From Paeniglutamicibacter quisquiliarum (GTDB taxonomy: Bacteria; Actinomycetota; Actinomycetes; Actinomycetales; Micrococcaceae), in contig NZ_JAHRED010000002.1 in assembly GCF_019084045.1 (NCBI RefSeq), positions 248,001 through 312,000 on the forward strand: a stretch of DNA of 64,000 nt, written 5' to 3'. Of the stretch, positions 9,600 through 21,472 are shown piece after piece. The notes beneath the pieces are model-generated. The model saw nothing but the letters and a program-made list of their open reading frames with translations, did not search any database and had not been told where the DNA came from. Each line of letters starts with the position of its first letter. The first letter of the stretch is position 1. Both the position numbers and the translations under genes were made by a program.

Positions 9600-10934
9600 A
9601 TGAGCACCACCAACAACGCCTACCTCATCCGCGGCGCCAGGCCGCTGGGCACCGAGGCCAGCGACATCCTGGTCCAGGACGGCAAGATCGCCGCCCTCGG
9701 CGCGGACGCCGCCACGCACGCAGCCGCCGCCGACGCCACCCTCATCGAGGCCGCCGGCCAGATCGCCCTGCCGGGCATGGTCGACATCCACACCCACCTG
9801 CGCGAACCGGGCCGCGAGGACGCCGAGACCGTGGAAACCGGAACCCGCGCCGCCGCGCTGGGCGGCTTCACCGCCGTGCACGCGATGGCCAACTCCAACC
9901 CCGTGGCGGACACCGCCGGGGTCGTGGAGCAGGTCTGGTCCCTGGGGCGGCGCTCCGGCTGGGTCGACGTGCGCCCGGTCGGCGCGGTCACCGTCGGGCT
10001 GTCCGGCGAACAGATGAGCGAGATCGGCGCGATGGCCGATTCCCGTGCACAGGTCCGCGTCTTCTCCGACGACGGCATCTGCGTCTTTGACCCGCTGATC
10101 ATGCGCCGCGCGCTGGAATACGTGAAAGCGTTCGACGGCGTCGTCGCCCAGCACGCCCAGGAACCCCGCCTCACCGAGGGCGCCCAGATGAACGAGGGCG
10201 AGGTCTCCGCGGTGCTCGGCCTGGCCGGCTGGCCGGCAGTGGCCGAGGAATCGATCATCGCCCGCGACGTGCTGTTGGCCGAACACGTCGGCTCCCGCCT
10301 GCACGTCTGCCACGTCTCCACCGCCGGGAGCGTCGAGATCATCCGCTGGGCCAAGTCCCGCGGCGTGAACGTCACCGCCGAGGTCACCCCGCACCACCTG
10401 CTGCTGACCGACGAACTGGTCAAGAGCTACGACCCGGTCTACAAGGTCAACCCGCCGCTGCGCGCCGAGGCCGACGTGATGGCGCTGCGAGCCGGACTTG
10501 CCGACGGCACCATCGACGTCATCGGCACCGACCACGCCCCGCACCCCTCCGAGGCCAAGGAATGCGAGTGGGCCGCCGCGGCCATGGGCATGACCGGGCT
10601 GGAAACCGCGCTCTCGGTGGTGCAGCACACCATGATCGAGACCGGGCTGATCACCTGGGCCGACTTCGCGCGCATCACCTCCAGCGCCCCGGCCGCCATC
10701 GGCCGCGTGGAAGACCAGGGCCGCGAACTCGCGGTCGGCGAGCCAGCCAACATCACCCTGGTGGACGCCGAGGCACGCTGGGTCGTGGACCCCGTCGCGA
10801 TGGCCACCAAGGGGCGGAACTCCCCGTTCAAGGGCCTCGAGCTGCCGGGCAAGGTCACCACCGTGTTCTTCCACGGCCACCCCACGGTGCTGGGCGGAGA
10901 GCTGAACACCCCGCGCATCACCGAGGCAGCCTGA
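9600..10934 (+). CDS. pyrC: Dihydroorotase
   Basis: Cyclises carbamoyl aspartate to dihydroorotate. This is the 444-residue type I enzyme of the amidohydrolase superfamily, with metal-binding DIHTHLREPG near residue 61 and GTDHAPHPSEAK near residue 305. The ATG at 9600 follows a GGGAG site about 12 bases upstream. Its stop overlaps the following membrane-protein start (TGATG). Confidence 0.97.
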   Translation: MSTTNNAYLIRGARPLGTEASDILVQDGKIAALGADAATHAAAADATLIEAAGQIALPGMVDIHTHLREPGREDAETVETGTRAAALGGFTAVHAMANSNPVADTAGVVEQVWSLGRRSGWVDVRPVGAVTVGLSGEQMSEIGAMADSRAQVRVFSDDGICVFDPLIMRRALEYVKAFDGVVAQHAQEPRLTEGAQMNEGEVSAVLGLAGWPAVAEESIIARDVLLAEHVGSRLHVCHVSTAGSVEIIRWAKSRGVNVTAEVTPHHLLLTDELVKSYDPVYKVNPPLRAEADVMALRAGLADGTIDVIGTDHAPHPSEAKECEWAAAAMGMTGLETALSVVQHTMIETGLITWADFARITSSAPAAIGRVEDQGRELAVGEPANITLVDAEARWVVDPVAMATKGRNSPFKGLELPGKVTTVFFHGHPTVLGGELNTPRITEAA

Positions 10935-11491
10935 TGGGACAGTACACCGCAGCGGTGGCCACCACCCTGGCGATCATCGTTCTGATGGTGGCGCTGATCC
11001 TGCTGGGCTGGCGCAACCGCCTGCGCCGCCAGGCCTCGGTGCCCGCACCGGCCCCGGTCCCGGTGGACGCCGACGGCGCGCCGGCACTCGGCGCGCCGCT
11101 GGGGGAGAGTACCGAGGGAGTGTACGTGTGCACCACCACCGCCGGCGACTGGCTTGACCGGATCGCCGCGCACCGCCTGGGCATCCGGACCAACGCGGAC
11201 CTGTCCGTCCACGCCGCAGGGGTGCTGCTGGCCCGACACGGCGCGCCCGACCTCTTCATCCCCGCCGCGGACCTTGCCGCCGTCTCCCGCTCCAGCGGCA
11301 TGGCCGGGAAGTTCGTGGAGAAGGACGGCCTGCTGGTGATCAGCTGGATGCTGGGCACCCAGGCCGTGGACACCGGATTCCGCCCCCGCTACCACCAAGA
11401 ACTCCCGGACCTCGCCGCGCGCATCGCCGCGCTGGCAGGCACCGGAACCAACGACACGCAACCACCCGCCGAAACAAAGGAAAACCAGTGA
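10934..11491 (+). CDS. Membrane-anchored PH-like protein of the pyr operon
   Basis: A 185-residue protein with one N-terminal transmembrane segment (about residues 8-27), a Pro/Ala linker, and a soluble domain of about 110 residues with the beta-rich look of bacterial PH-like domains. It lies between pyrC and carA and overlaps both by one to four bases, the same place as the Rv1382-type protein in mycobacteria. Its function is unknown. The conserved position suggests a membrane tether or regulator for pyrimidine synthesis, but this is inference. Confidence 0.75.
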   Translation: MGQYTAAVATTLAIIVLMVALILLGWRNRLRRQASVPAPAPVPVDADGAPALGAPLGESTEGVYVCTTTAGDWLDRIAAHRLGIRTNADLSVHAAGVLLARHGAPDLFIPAADLAAVSRSSGMAGKFVEKDGLLVISWMLGTQAVDTGFRPRYHQELPDLAARIAALAGTGTNDTQPPAETKENQ

Positions 11492-12680
11492 CAGCAGTAC
11501 AGGGAACCGAGCAAGCCCTCTTGGTGCTCGAAGACGGACGGGTTTTCCGCGGCCGTAGCTACGGCGCGATCGGCACCGCCCTGGGCGAGGCGGTCTTCTC
11601 CACCGGCATGTCCGGCTACCAGGAGACCCTCACCGACCCCTCCTACGCGCGCCAGATCATCGTGCAGACCTTCCCGCACATCGGCAACACCGGGGTCAAC
11701 GACGACGACGCCGAATCGACGCGCATCTGGGCCGCCGGCTACGTGGTCCGCGACGCCGCGCGACGCCCGTCGAACTGGCGCGCCCAGCGGTCCCTCGACG
11801 AGGAACTGCGGGCCTACGAGGTCGTGGGCATCCAGCAGGTCGACACCCGCGCCCTGACCCGCCACCTGCGCGACCGCGGCGCCATGAAGTCGGGCATCTT
11901 CTCCGGCGAGGCAGCCACGGCAAGCGTCGAGGAACTGGTGAAGGCGGTGAACGCCCAGCCGTCCATGGAGGGGCAGAACCTCTCCGCGCTGGTCTCCACC
12001 AGCGAGGCCTACACTGTCGAGCCGAAGGACCACGGCTTCACCGGCGAGGTGGAATACTCCATCGCCGCGATCGACCTGGGCATCAAGGCGATGACCCCGC
12101 AGCGCTTCGCCGAGCGCGGGGTGCGCGTGCACGTGCTGCCCCACAACGCCACCTTCGCCGAGATCACCGCCCTGGACGCAGACGGCGTGTTCATCTCCAA
12201 CGGCCCCGGCGACCCGGCCACCGCCGCCACCCAGGTCGAGCTGGTCCGCCAGGTGCTCGACGCGCGGATCCCGTACTTCGGCATCTGCTTCGGCAACCAG
12301 ATCCTGGGCCGCGCCCTGGGCTACGGCACCTACAAGCTGCGCTTCGGCCACCGCGGCATCAACCAGCCGGTGCTGGACAAGGCCACCGGCAAGGTGGAGA
12401 TCACCAGCCAGAACCACGGCTTCGCCGTCGACGCACCCCGCGAGGGCGCCGCGAACGCCCCGCTGGAGCGCTTCGGCCGCGTCGAGGTGTCCCACATCTC
12501 GCTCAACGACTCCGTCGTCGAGGGCCTGGCCTGCCTGGACATCCCCGCCTTCTCGGTGCAGTACCACCCCGAGGCGGCCTCCGGTCCGCACGACGCCAGC
12601 CACCTGTTCGACAGGTTCATCACCAACATGCGCGCGGCCAAGAACACCGCCGCCACCGCATCCACCCAGGGAGAGAAGTA

Positions 12681-12681
<1 letters not shown>
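11488..12681 (+). CDS. carA: Carbamoyl phosphate synthase, small (glutaminase) chain
   Basis: Releases ammonia from glutamine for CarB. 397 residues. The N-terminal CPSase domain is followed by a class I glutamine amidotransferase domain with the nucleophile in YFGICFGNQ near residue 262 and [12 protein letters not shown] for the His/Glu pair near residue 357. The GTG start overlaps the upstream stop (GTGA). The carB start shares the last stop base (TAATG). Confidence 0.97.
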
Positions 12682-16023
<3,342 letters not shown>

Positions 16024-16031
<8 letters not shown>

Positions 16032-16887
16032 CGCGGAGGCACGGGCGGCCGCGGCGGCCGCCCGTGCGCCCTTCGGGCAGCGCCTGGCCGCCGCCATGGA
16101 CGCGCACGGCCCGCTGTGCGTGGGCATCGACCCGCACCCCGGCCTGCTGGCTGCCTGGGGGCTGGAAGACGACGTGCACGGGCTGCGCAGCTTTTCGCTT
16201 TCCGTCGTGGAGGCCCTGGCCGGGCACGTCGCGGCACTGAAGCCGCAGGTGGCGCTGTACGAGCGCCACGGCTCGCGCGGCCTGGCGGTGCTGGAGGAAA
16301 CCCTGGCGCTGTGCGCGGCCGGCCACGTCCTGTCGATCGCCGATGCCAAGCGCGGGGACATCGGCTCCACCATGGCCGCCTACGCGGATGCCTGGCTGGG
16401 GGAGGGCAGTCCGCTGGCCGCCGACGCCGTGACGCTGAGCCCCTACCTGGGCTACGAGTCGCTGCGCCCGGCCCTTGACCTCGCGGCGGCCACCGGCCGC
16501 GGCGTGTTCGTGCTGGGATTGACCTCCAACCCGGAAGGCAAGTCCGTGCAGCATGTCGGCGGCGCCGACTCCGTGGCCAGGGGCATCGTCGGCGCGGTCG
16601 CCGCGGAAAACGCCGGGGCGACCCCGTTCGGCTCCACCGGCCTGGTCATCGGCGCCACCGTGGGCGCGGCACTGGAGGAACTGGGCATCGACCTGGCCGC
16701 CTCCCACGCCCCGATCCTGGCGCCGGGGCTCGGCGCCCAGGGCGCCACGGGCGCGGACATGAAGGCGTCCTTCGGCGCGTTCTGGCCGCAGGTGCTCGGC
16801 ACCTCCAGCCGCGACGTGCTCAAGGCGGGCCCCGACGCCGGGGCGCTGCGCGACGCCGCGGCCGCGACCCGGGACTCGCTGCTCTAG
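16024..16887 (+). CDS. pyrF: Orotidine 5'-phosphate decarboxylase
   Basis: Final step to UMP. 287 residues, the longer type 2 form found in actinobacteria, with [11 protein letters not shown] near residue 37 and the catalytic [19 protein letters not shown] near residue 108. The start lies inside the carB end, so translation is coupled. Last gene of the pyr operon; orotate-producing pyrD and pyrE are not in this window. Confidence 0.95.
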
Positions 16888-16925
16888 CCGGCGGGCCGGC
16901 GGGCACTGGTTTCCCGGTGCCATCC

Positions 16926-16967
16926 GAGGCCCCCGGCGCAACCCACGCGGGTCGCGCCGGGGGCCTC
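16926..16967 (+). terminator. Terminator hairpin of the pyr operon
   Basis: A 19-base stem with one mismatch: GAGGCCCCCGGCGC at the left pairs with GCGCCGGGGGCCTC at the right. It is 39 bases past the pyrF stop; no T run follows. Confidence 0.65.
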
Positions 16968-17190
16968 GTCGTCCCCACGCGGGCTCCCATGGGGAGCCCC
17001 GCAGCGGCCGGGGCAGGCCCGGACCGTCTCCCGGCCGGGCCCCCGACGCATCGGCGCATGTGGGGCCAGCATCCGCCCCAAACATGGATTGCGGGATGAT
17101 CTTGCTTACACCCGCCGCCCCGCAACCTGCCCCATGACCGGAATTTGCCCCTCGTTCACGCATTACTGGTAGCCACAGCACGATTAACCA

Positions 17191-17218
17191 TTGCATCGGG
17201 GCCCATCATTCGTTATCT
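17191..17218 (+). promoter_or_regulatory. Candidate mihF promoter
   Basis: TTGCAT at 17191-17196 and TTATCT at 17213-17218 are separated by 16 bases, in a locally A/T-rich stretch 60 bases before the mihF start. Confidence 0.35.
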
Positions 17219-17277
17219 TCAGTTCAGGGCTTGTTGCCCTGGTGCTTGACCCAATAGATGGAACGGCGGCAAAAGGC

Positions 17278-17613
17278 ATGGTACTGCGAGAACTCTCAGA
17301 CGAGGACCGTATTCGCGCGCGGGCAAAGGCGCTGGCTGCACGCACGCGCAGGGCCGAAATCAAGAACCAGTTCGGCACCGGAAAGCTGGGCATCAATGAA
17401 CTTCTGGACCTGGTTCCCCACGACGAGGCCATCGGCAGGCTGCGGGTCATGGACCTGTTGGAGTCGGTCCCGGGCGTCGGGGAGATCCGGGCACACACGC
17501 TTATCGATAGACTAGGCATCTCACCCAGCAGGCGCCTGCGCGGGCTGGGGCGCAAACAGCGCATCGCATTGGTGGAACATTTCCAGCAATCGCCCCCCAA
17601 AACGAAAGAGTAA
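17278..17613 (+). CDS. mihF: Integration host factor, actinobacterial type
   Basis: A 111-residue nucleoid protein that is unrelated to the proteobacterial IHF fold. It has the basic N-terminal helix ([14 protein letters not shown]), then [20 protein letters not shown], a helix-two-turn-helix DNA-binding segment, and [11 protein letters not shown], which matches the mycobacterial mIHF tail. The ATG at 17278 is chosen to match the family start ([10 protein letters not shown]); the frame extends further upstream without similarity. It lies 11 bases before gmk, the conserved mihF-gmk-rpoZ order. Confidence 0.92.
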   Translation: MVLRELSDEDRIRARAKALAARTRRAEIKNQFGTGKLGINELLDLVPHDEAIGRLRVMDLLESVPGVGEIRAHTLIDRLGISPSRRLRGLGRKQRIALVEHFQQSPPKTKE

Positions 17614-17624
17614 CGAAGCACACC

Positions 17625-18203
17625 ATGACGGTTAGCCCCCACCCCGCGGTCACAGTCCTCGCCGGTCCCACGGCCGTAGGGAAGGGAACGATCTCCACCT
17701 ACATTCGCGACAACTACCCCCAGGTGTGGCTCTCGGTTTCCGCCACGACGCGCCAGCCGCGCCCGGGCGAGGTCGACGGCGTGCACTACTTCTTCGTGGG
17801 GCCGGAGAAGTTCGGGGAACTGGTCAACGACGGCGAAATGCTGGAGTGGGCCGTCGTGCACGGCCAGAACAGCTACGGCACCATCCGCACCAAGGTCGAG
17901 GAGGCCGTGGCCGCGGGGAAGCGGGTGTTGCTGGAGATCGACCTGCAGGGCGCGCGCCAGGTCAAGGAGAACCTGCCGGAGGCGACATTCGTGTTCCTGG
18001 CCCCTCCCAGCTGGGAGGAATTGGTGCGCCGACTTGTGGGCCGCGGCACCGAAACACCCGAGGAGCAGCAGCGCCGGCTGGAAACCGCTAAACTGGAGCT
18101 TGCCGCGGAATCGGAATTCGACGTGACCATCGTCAACGACGACATTTCGCGGGCCGCAAACGAGCTGGTGACCCTCATGGGGTTGACCCCGCACGCACGC
18201 TAA
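17625..18203 (+). CDS. gmk: Guanylate kinase
   Basis: Phosphorylates GMP to GDP. 192 residues with the P-loop [12 protein letters not shown] near residue 14 and the GMP-binding stretch [19 protein letters not shown] near residue 38. It follows mihF closely and probably shares its transcript. A stem-loop separates it from rpoZ. Confidence 0.96.
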   Translation: MTVSPHPAVTVLAGPTAVGKGTISTYIRDNYPQVWLSVSATTRQPRPGEVDGVHYFFVGPEKFGELVNDGEMLEWAVVHGQNSYGTIRTKVEEAVAAGKRVLLEIDLQGARQVKENLPEATFVFLAPPSWEELVRRLVGRGTETPEEQQRRLETAKLELAAESEFDVTIVNDDISRAANELVTLMGLTPHAR

Positions 18204-18220
18204 AAACTTTTGTGCAAGGC

Positions 18221-18261
18221 CCGCCGGGCCCTTGGTGCCGCACGGCACCGGGGCCCGGCGG
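18221..18261 (+). terminator. Stem-loop between gmk and rpoZ
   Basis: CCGCCGGGCCC at 18221-18231 pairs with GGGCCCGGCGG at 18251-18261, with an inner GGTGCCG/CGGCACC pair extending the stem. It may end or lower transcription before rpoZ. Confidence 0.55.
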
Positions 18262-18311
18262 ATGCAGTACCCCCTACGTCTTGATCCACCACCTAGTTAT
18301 TTGGAGGCTTC

Positions 18312-18575
18312 GTGAACACGAACCTTGAAGGCATCATCAGCCCGTCCATCGACTCGCTGCTGACCACCACCGATTCGAAGTACGCATTGGTGATCAACTC
18401 CGCCAAGCGCGCACGCCAGATCAACGCGTACTACGCACAGCTGCACGAGGGCCTCTTCGAGTACGTCGGCCCGCTGGTCGACACCCGCCTGAACGAGAAG
18501 CCGCTGTCCATCGCCCTGCGCGAAATCAACGAGGGCATGCTCAACGTCTCGAAGATCGAGGAAGCCGCCGAGTAG
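18312..18575 (+). CDS. rpoZ: RNA polymerase omega subunit
   Basis: An 87-residue subunit that helps beta-prime fold and assemble. It has the conserved [20 protein letters not shown] helix near residue 22 and [12 protein letters not shown] near residue 62. The GTG start at 18312 has GGAGG at 18302-18306. It is followed by coaBC, a typical actinobacterial order. Confidence 0.95.
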   Translation: MNTNLEGIISPSIDSLLTTTDSKYALVINSAKRARQINAYYAQLHEGLFEYVGPLVDTRLNEKPLSIALREINEGMLNVSKIEEAAE

Positions 18576-18684
18576 CCACTCGGCCGCAAACGATTACACC
18601 GCGTGGGTGCCGGCGCAGCCGGGGGTCGGGCCGAATCCGGTCCCTTCCGGGCCGGCGCCACGCACTAACGCATCGGTGGTAGCA

Positions 18685-19965
18685 GTGAAGCGCATTGTCC
18701 TAGGTGTATCCGCAGGGATCGCCGCCTACAAGGCAGCTTTGCTGCTACGGCTGTTTAAGGAGGCGGGGCACCAGGTCGATGTCATCCCCACCGAAGCCTC
18801 GCTGCAATTCGTCGGCATCGCGACCTGGGAGGCGCTGAGCGGGCGCCCCGTGCGCACCTCCGTCTTCGAGGCCGTGGACACCGTCAACCACGTCCGCCTC
18901 GGCCAGGAGGCCGACCTGGTCGTCATCGCGCCGGCCACCGCCGACGTGATGGCGCGGGCCGCCGCCGGCATGGCCAACGACCTGCTCACCGGCACCCTGC
19001 TGGCCACCGGCGCCCCGGTGGTCATGGCTCCGGCCATGCACACCGAGATGTGGGAACACCCCGCCACGGTGGCCAACGTCGCCCTGCTGCGCAGCCGCGG
19101 CGTGCACGTGATCGACCCCGCGGTCGGGCGCCTCACGGGCAAGGACTCCGGCGCGGGCCGGTTCCCCGAGCCGGAGGAGATCTTCGCGGCGCTCGCGCCG
19201 TACCTTGAAGCCGCTCCCGGCGTGTCCGGGGCCGACGCGCCGGGGCAGGTGGCGGCAGATGCCGGTCCGCTGGCCGGGAAGGTCGTCGCGATATCCGCCG
19301 GAGGCACCCGCGAGCCGCTGGACCCGGTGCGCTACCTGGGCAACCGGTCCTCGGGCCGGCAGGGCATCGCCCTGGCCAAGGCCGCCCTGGCCGCCGGAGC
19401 CACCGTGCGGTTCATCGCCGCCCACATGGACCTGCCCGCACCCGCAGGCGTGGAATTGAGCACCGCCTCCACCGCCCGGCAACTGCAGGACGCCGTCACC
19501 GAGGCCGCCCGCGGCGCCGACGTGCTGGTCATGAGCGCCGCCGTCGCCGACTTCCGGCCGGCCCAATACGTGGACGCGAAAATCAAGAAGTCCGAGGACC
19601 GCGCCGACCCGGTGATCACCCTGGTGCGCAACCCCGACATTCTGGCCACCCTGGTTTCGGAGCGCGCCGCCGCGGGCGGTGCCGGGGACCTGCCGCCGCT
19701 GATCGTGGGCTTCGCGGCGGAAACCGGCGACGCGGAGGCCGGCGTGCTCGAGTACGGCGCGGCCAAGCTGAAGCGCAAGGGCTGCGAAATGCTCGTCGTC
19801 AACGAGGTCGGGGAGAACCTGACGTTCGGCACCGACGAGAACTCCGTGACCATCCTCTTCGCCGACGGCACCGCGCCCGTGCACGCTTCCGGGTCCAAGG
19901 ACCGGGTCGCCGCCTCCGTCATCGCCGCCATCGCCCGCGCCCTGGAGCCGGTGCGCCAGGGCTGA
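18685..19965 (+). CDS. coaBC: Phosphopantothenoylcysteine decarboxylase / synthetase
   Basis: Fused coenzyme A enzyme. The N-terminal flavoprotein half (about 1-180) begins KRIVLGVSAGIAAYKAA and has APAMHTEMWEHPA; it decarboxylates. The C-terminal CTP-dependent half (about 200-426) begins with the SAGGTREPLDPVRYLGNRSS segment; it joins cysteine to phosphopantothenate. Two GTG starts are possible (18676 and 18685); the latter has GGTGG five bases upstream. The frame stays open further left, but that part overlaps the rpoZ trailer and looks non-coding. Confidence 0.93.
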   Translation: MKRIVLGVSAGIAAYKAALLLRLFKEAGHQVDVIPTEASLQFVGIATWEALSGRPVRTSVFEAVDTVNHVRLGQEADLVVIAPATADVMARAAAGMANDLLTGTLLATGAPVVMAPAMHTEMWEHPATVANVALLRSRGVHVIDPAVGRLTGKDSGAGRFPEPEEIFAALAPYLEAAPGVSGADAPGQVAADAGPLAGKVVAISAGGTREPLDPVRYLGNRSSGRQGIALAKAALAAGATVRFIAAHMDLPAPAGVELSTASTARQLQDAVTEAARGADVLVMSAAVADFRPAQYVDAKIKKSEDRADPVITLVRNPDILATLVSERAAAGGAGDLPPLIVGFAAETGDAEAGVLEYGAAKLKRKGCEMLVVNEVGENLTFGTDENSVTILFADGTAPVHASGSKDRVAASVIAAIARALEPVRQG

Positions 19966-20116
19966 TCCGCCCCGGCACCGCGGCGCGGAGTCAAGCCGGC
20001 ATCCGCGCGGCGTCATGCAGGCGCCGCCGGGCGCCACGAATCGTCACGAAGCCGGTGTGGCCACTTCCACATGACCCCGACGTTCGGCCGATCCGGCCGG
20101 CATGTGCACTTACCGG

Positions 20117-20131
20117 TAGAGTGGCAAGGTG
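20117..20131 (+). promoter_or_regulatory. metK -10 box, probable leaderless start
   Basis: TAGAGT at 20117-20122 ends seven bases before the GTG start at 20129, and no Shine-Dalgarno is present. Transcription would begin at or next to the start codon. Confidence 0.45.
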
Positions 20132-21334
20132 ACTTTAGAATCCCCGCAGCTACGCCTCTTCACCTCCGAATCGGTTACGGAGGGCCACCCGGACAAGATC
20201 TGTGACCAGATCTCCGATGCCATCCTCGACGCCATGTTGGCCCAGGACCCCAACTCCCGGGTTGCCGTGGAGACCCTGACCACCACCGGGCTGGTGCACG
20301 TGGCGGGCGAGGTGACCACCGACGGGTACGTGGAGATCCCGGAGATCGTGCGCCGCACCATCCTGGACATCGGCTACGACTCCTCGGCCAACGGCTTCGA
20401 CGGCGCGCGCTGCGGCGTGTCGGTGTCCATCGGGCAGCAGTCGCAGGAAATCTCCGACGGCGTGTTCAACTCCCTGGAGGTCCGCGAGGGCACCGCCGTG
20501 GATCCGCGCGACGCGCAGGGCGCCGGCGACCAGGGCCTGATGTTCGGCTACGCGTCCGATGAGACCGCGACGCTGATGCCCACCCCGATCCACCTGGCGC
20601 ACCGCCTCTCCGAGCGGCTCACCCAGGTGCGCAAGGACGGCACGCTGTCGCTGCTGCGCCCCGACGGCAAGACCCAGGTCACCATCGGCTACGACGGGGA
20701 CAAGCCGGTCTCTGTGCAGACCATCGTGGTCTCCTCCCAGCACGCCTCCGAGCTCTCGCTGGAGGACCTGAAGGACGGCCTGCTGTCCGAGGTCGTCAAC
20801 CCGGTGCTCGCCGGCACGGAGCTTGACACCTCCGAGACCCGCATCATCCTGAACCCCTCGGGCCCCTTCATCATCGGCGGACCGGTGGGCGACGCCGGGC
20901 TGACCGGACGCAAGATCATCGTCGACACCTATGGCGGCTACGCCCGCCACGGCGGCGGCGCCTTCTCCGGCAAGGACCCCTCGAAGGTCGACCGCTCGGC
21001 CGCCTACGCCATGCGCTGGGTCGCCAAGAACGTCGTCGCCGCCGGCTTGGCGAGCCGCGTCGAGGTCCAGGTCGCCTACGCCATCGGCGTGGCGCGCCCG
21101 GTGGGCCTGTACGTGGAGACCTTCGGGACCGAGACCGTCGACCCGGTGCGGATCACCGCGGCGATCAACGAGATCTTCGACCTGCGCCCGCTGGGCATCA
21201 TCGAGGACCTTGACCTCAAGCGCCCGATCTACCAGAAGACCGCCGCCCACGGCCACTTCGGCCGCGAGGAGGCCGACTTCACCTGGGAGAACCTGGACCG
21301 CGTGGATGCGCTGAAGGCTTTCTTCAACGCCTAG
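20129..21334 (+). CDS. metK: S-adenosylmethionine synthetase
   Basis: Makes SAM from methionine and ATP. 401 residues with [20 protein letters not shown] near residue 9, the [19 protein letters not shown] loop near residue 272, and the usual three-fold repeat architecture. The GTG at 20129 fits the family N-terminus exactly. No SAM riboswitch-like structure is evident in the short upstream region. A long perfect hairpin follows the gene. Confidence 0.97.
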   Translation: MTLESPQLRLFTSESVTEGHPDKICDQISDAILDAMLAQDPNSRVAVETLTTTGLVHVAGEVTTDGYVEIPEIVRRTILDIGYDSSANGFDGARCGVSVSIGQQSQEISDGVFNSLEVREGTAVDPRDAQGAGDQGLMFGYASDETATLMPTPIHLAHRLSERLTQVRKDGTLSLLRPDGKTQVTIGYDGDKPVSVQTIVVSSQHASELSLEDLKDGLLSEVVNPVLAGTELDTSETRIILNPSGPFIIGGPVGDAGLTGRKIIVDTYGGYARHGGGAFSGKDPSKVDRSAAYAMRWVAKNVVAAGLASRVEVQVAYAIGVARPVGLYVETFGTETVDPVRITAAINEIFDLRPLGIIEDLDLKRPIYQKTAAHGHFGREEADFTWENLDRVDALKAFFNA

Positions 21335-21361
21335 CCGAGACTCCGGCCGGGAGTCTGTCCG

Positions 21362-21407
21362 GCGGATCGGGTGCCGCGCCCGCGAGGCGATGCGGCACCC
21401 GATCCGC
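21362..21407 (+). terminator. Terminator hairpin after metK
   Basis: A perfect 16-base stem: GCGGATCGGGTGCCGC at 21362-21377 pairs with GCGGCACCCGATCCGC at 21392-21407 across a 14-base loop. Confidence 0.75.
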
Positions 21408-21472
21408 GGTTAAGCCCGTTGCGCGGCCGGCGGTAGGCTAAATCTCGAGGTGTCCAAGGGGAGGTGTGGTGC

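Larger units (their letters stand above)
16888..17277 (+). other. Intergenic stretch between pyrF and mihF
   Basis: No convincing gene is seen in these 390 bases. They hold the pyr terminator hairpin, a second small stem-loop (GGGCTCCC at 16981-16988 with GGGAGCCC at 16992-16999) and a candidate mihF promoter. The right third, from about 17090, is noticeably richer in A/T than the surroundings, as expected for a promoter region. Confidence 0.5.

Noticed and set aside
16981-16999. Second hairpin after pyrF as a separate terminator
   Set aside because: Only an 8-bp stem with a 3-base loop and no T run; noted within the intergenic entry instead.
19966-20128. SAM riboswitch before metK
   Set aside because: The gap is short and G/C-rich, with no SAM-I-like core seen, and the gene appears to be leaderless.
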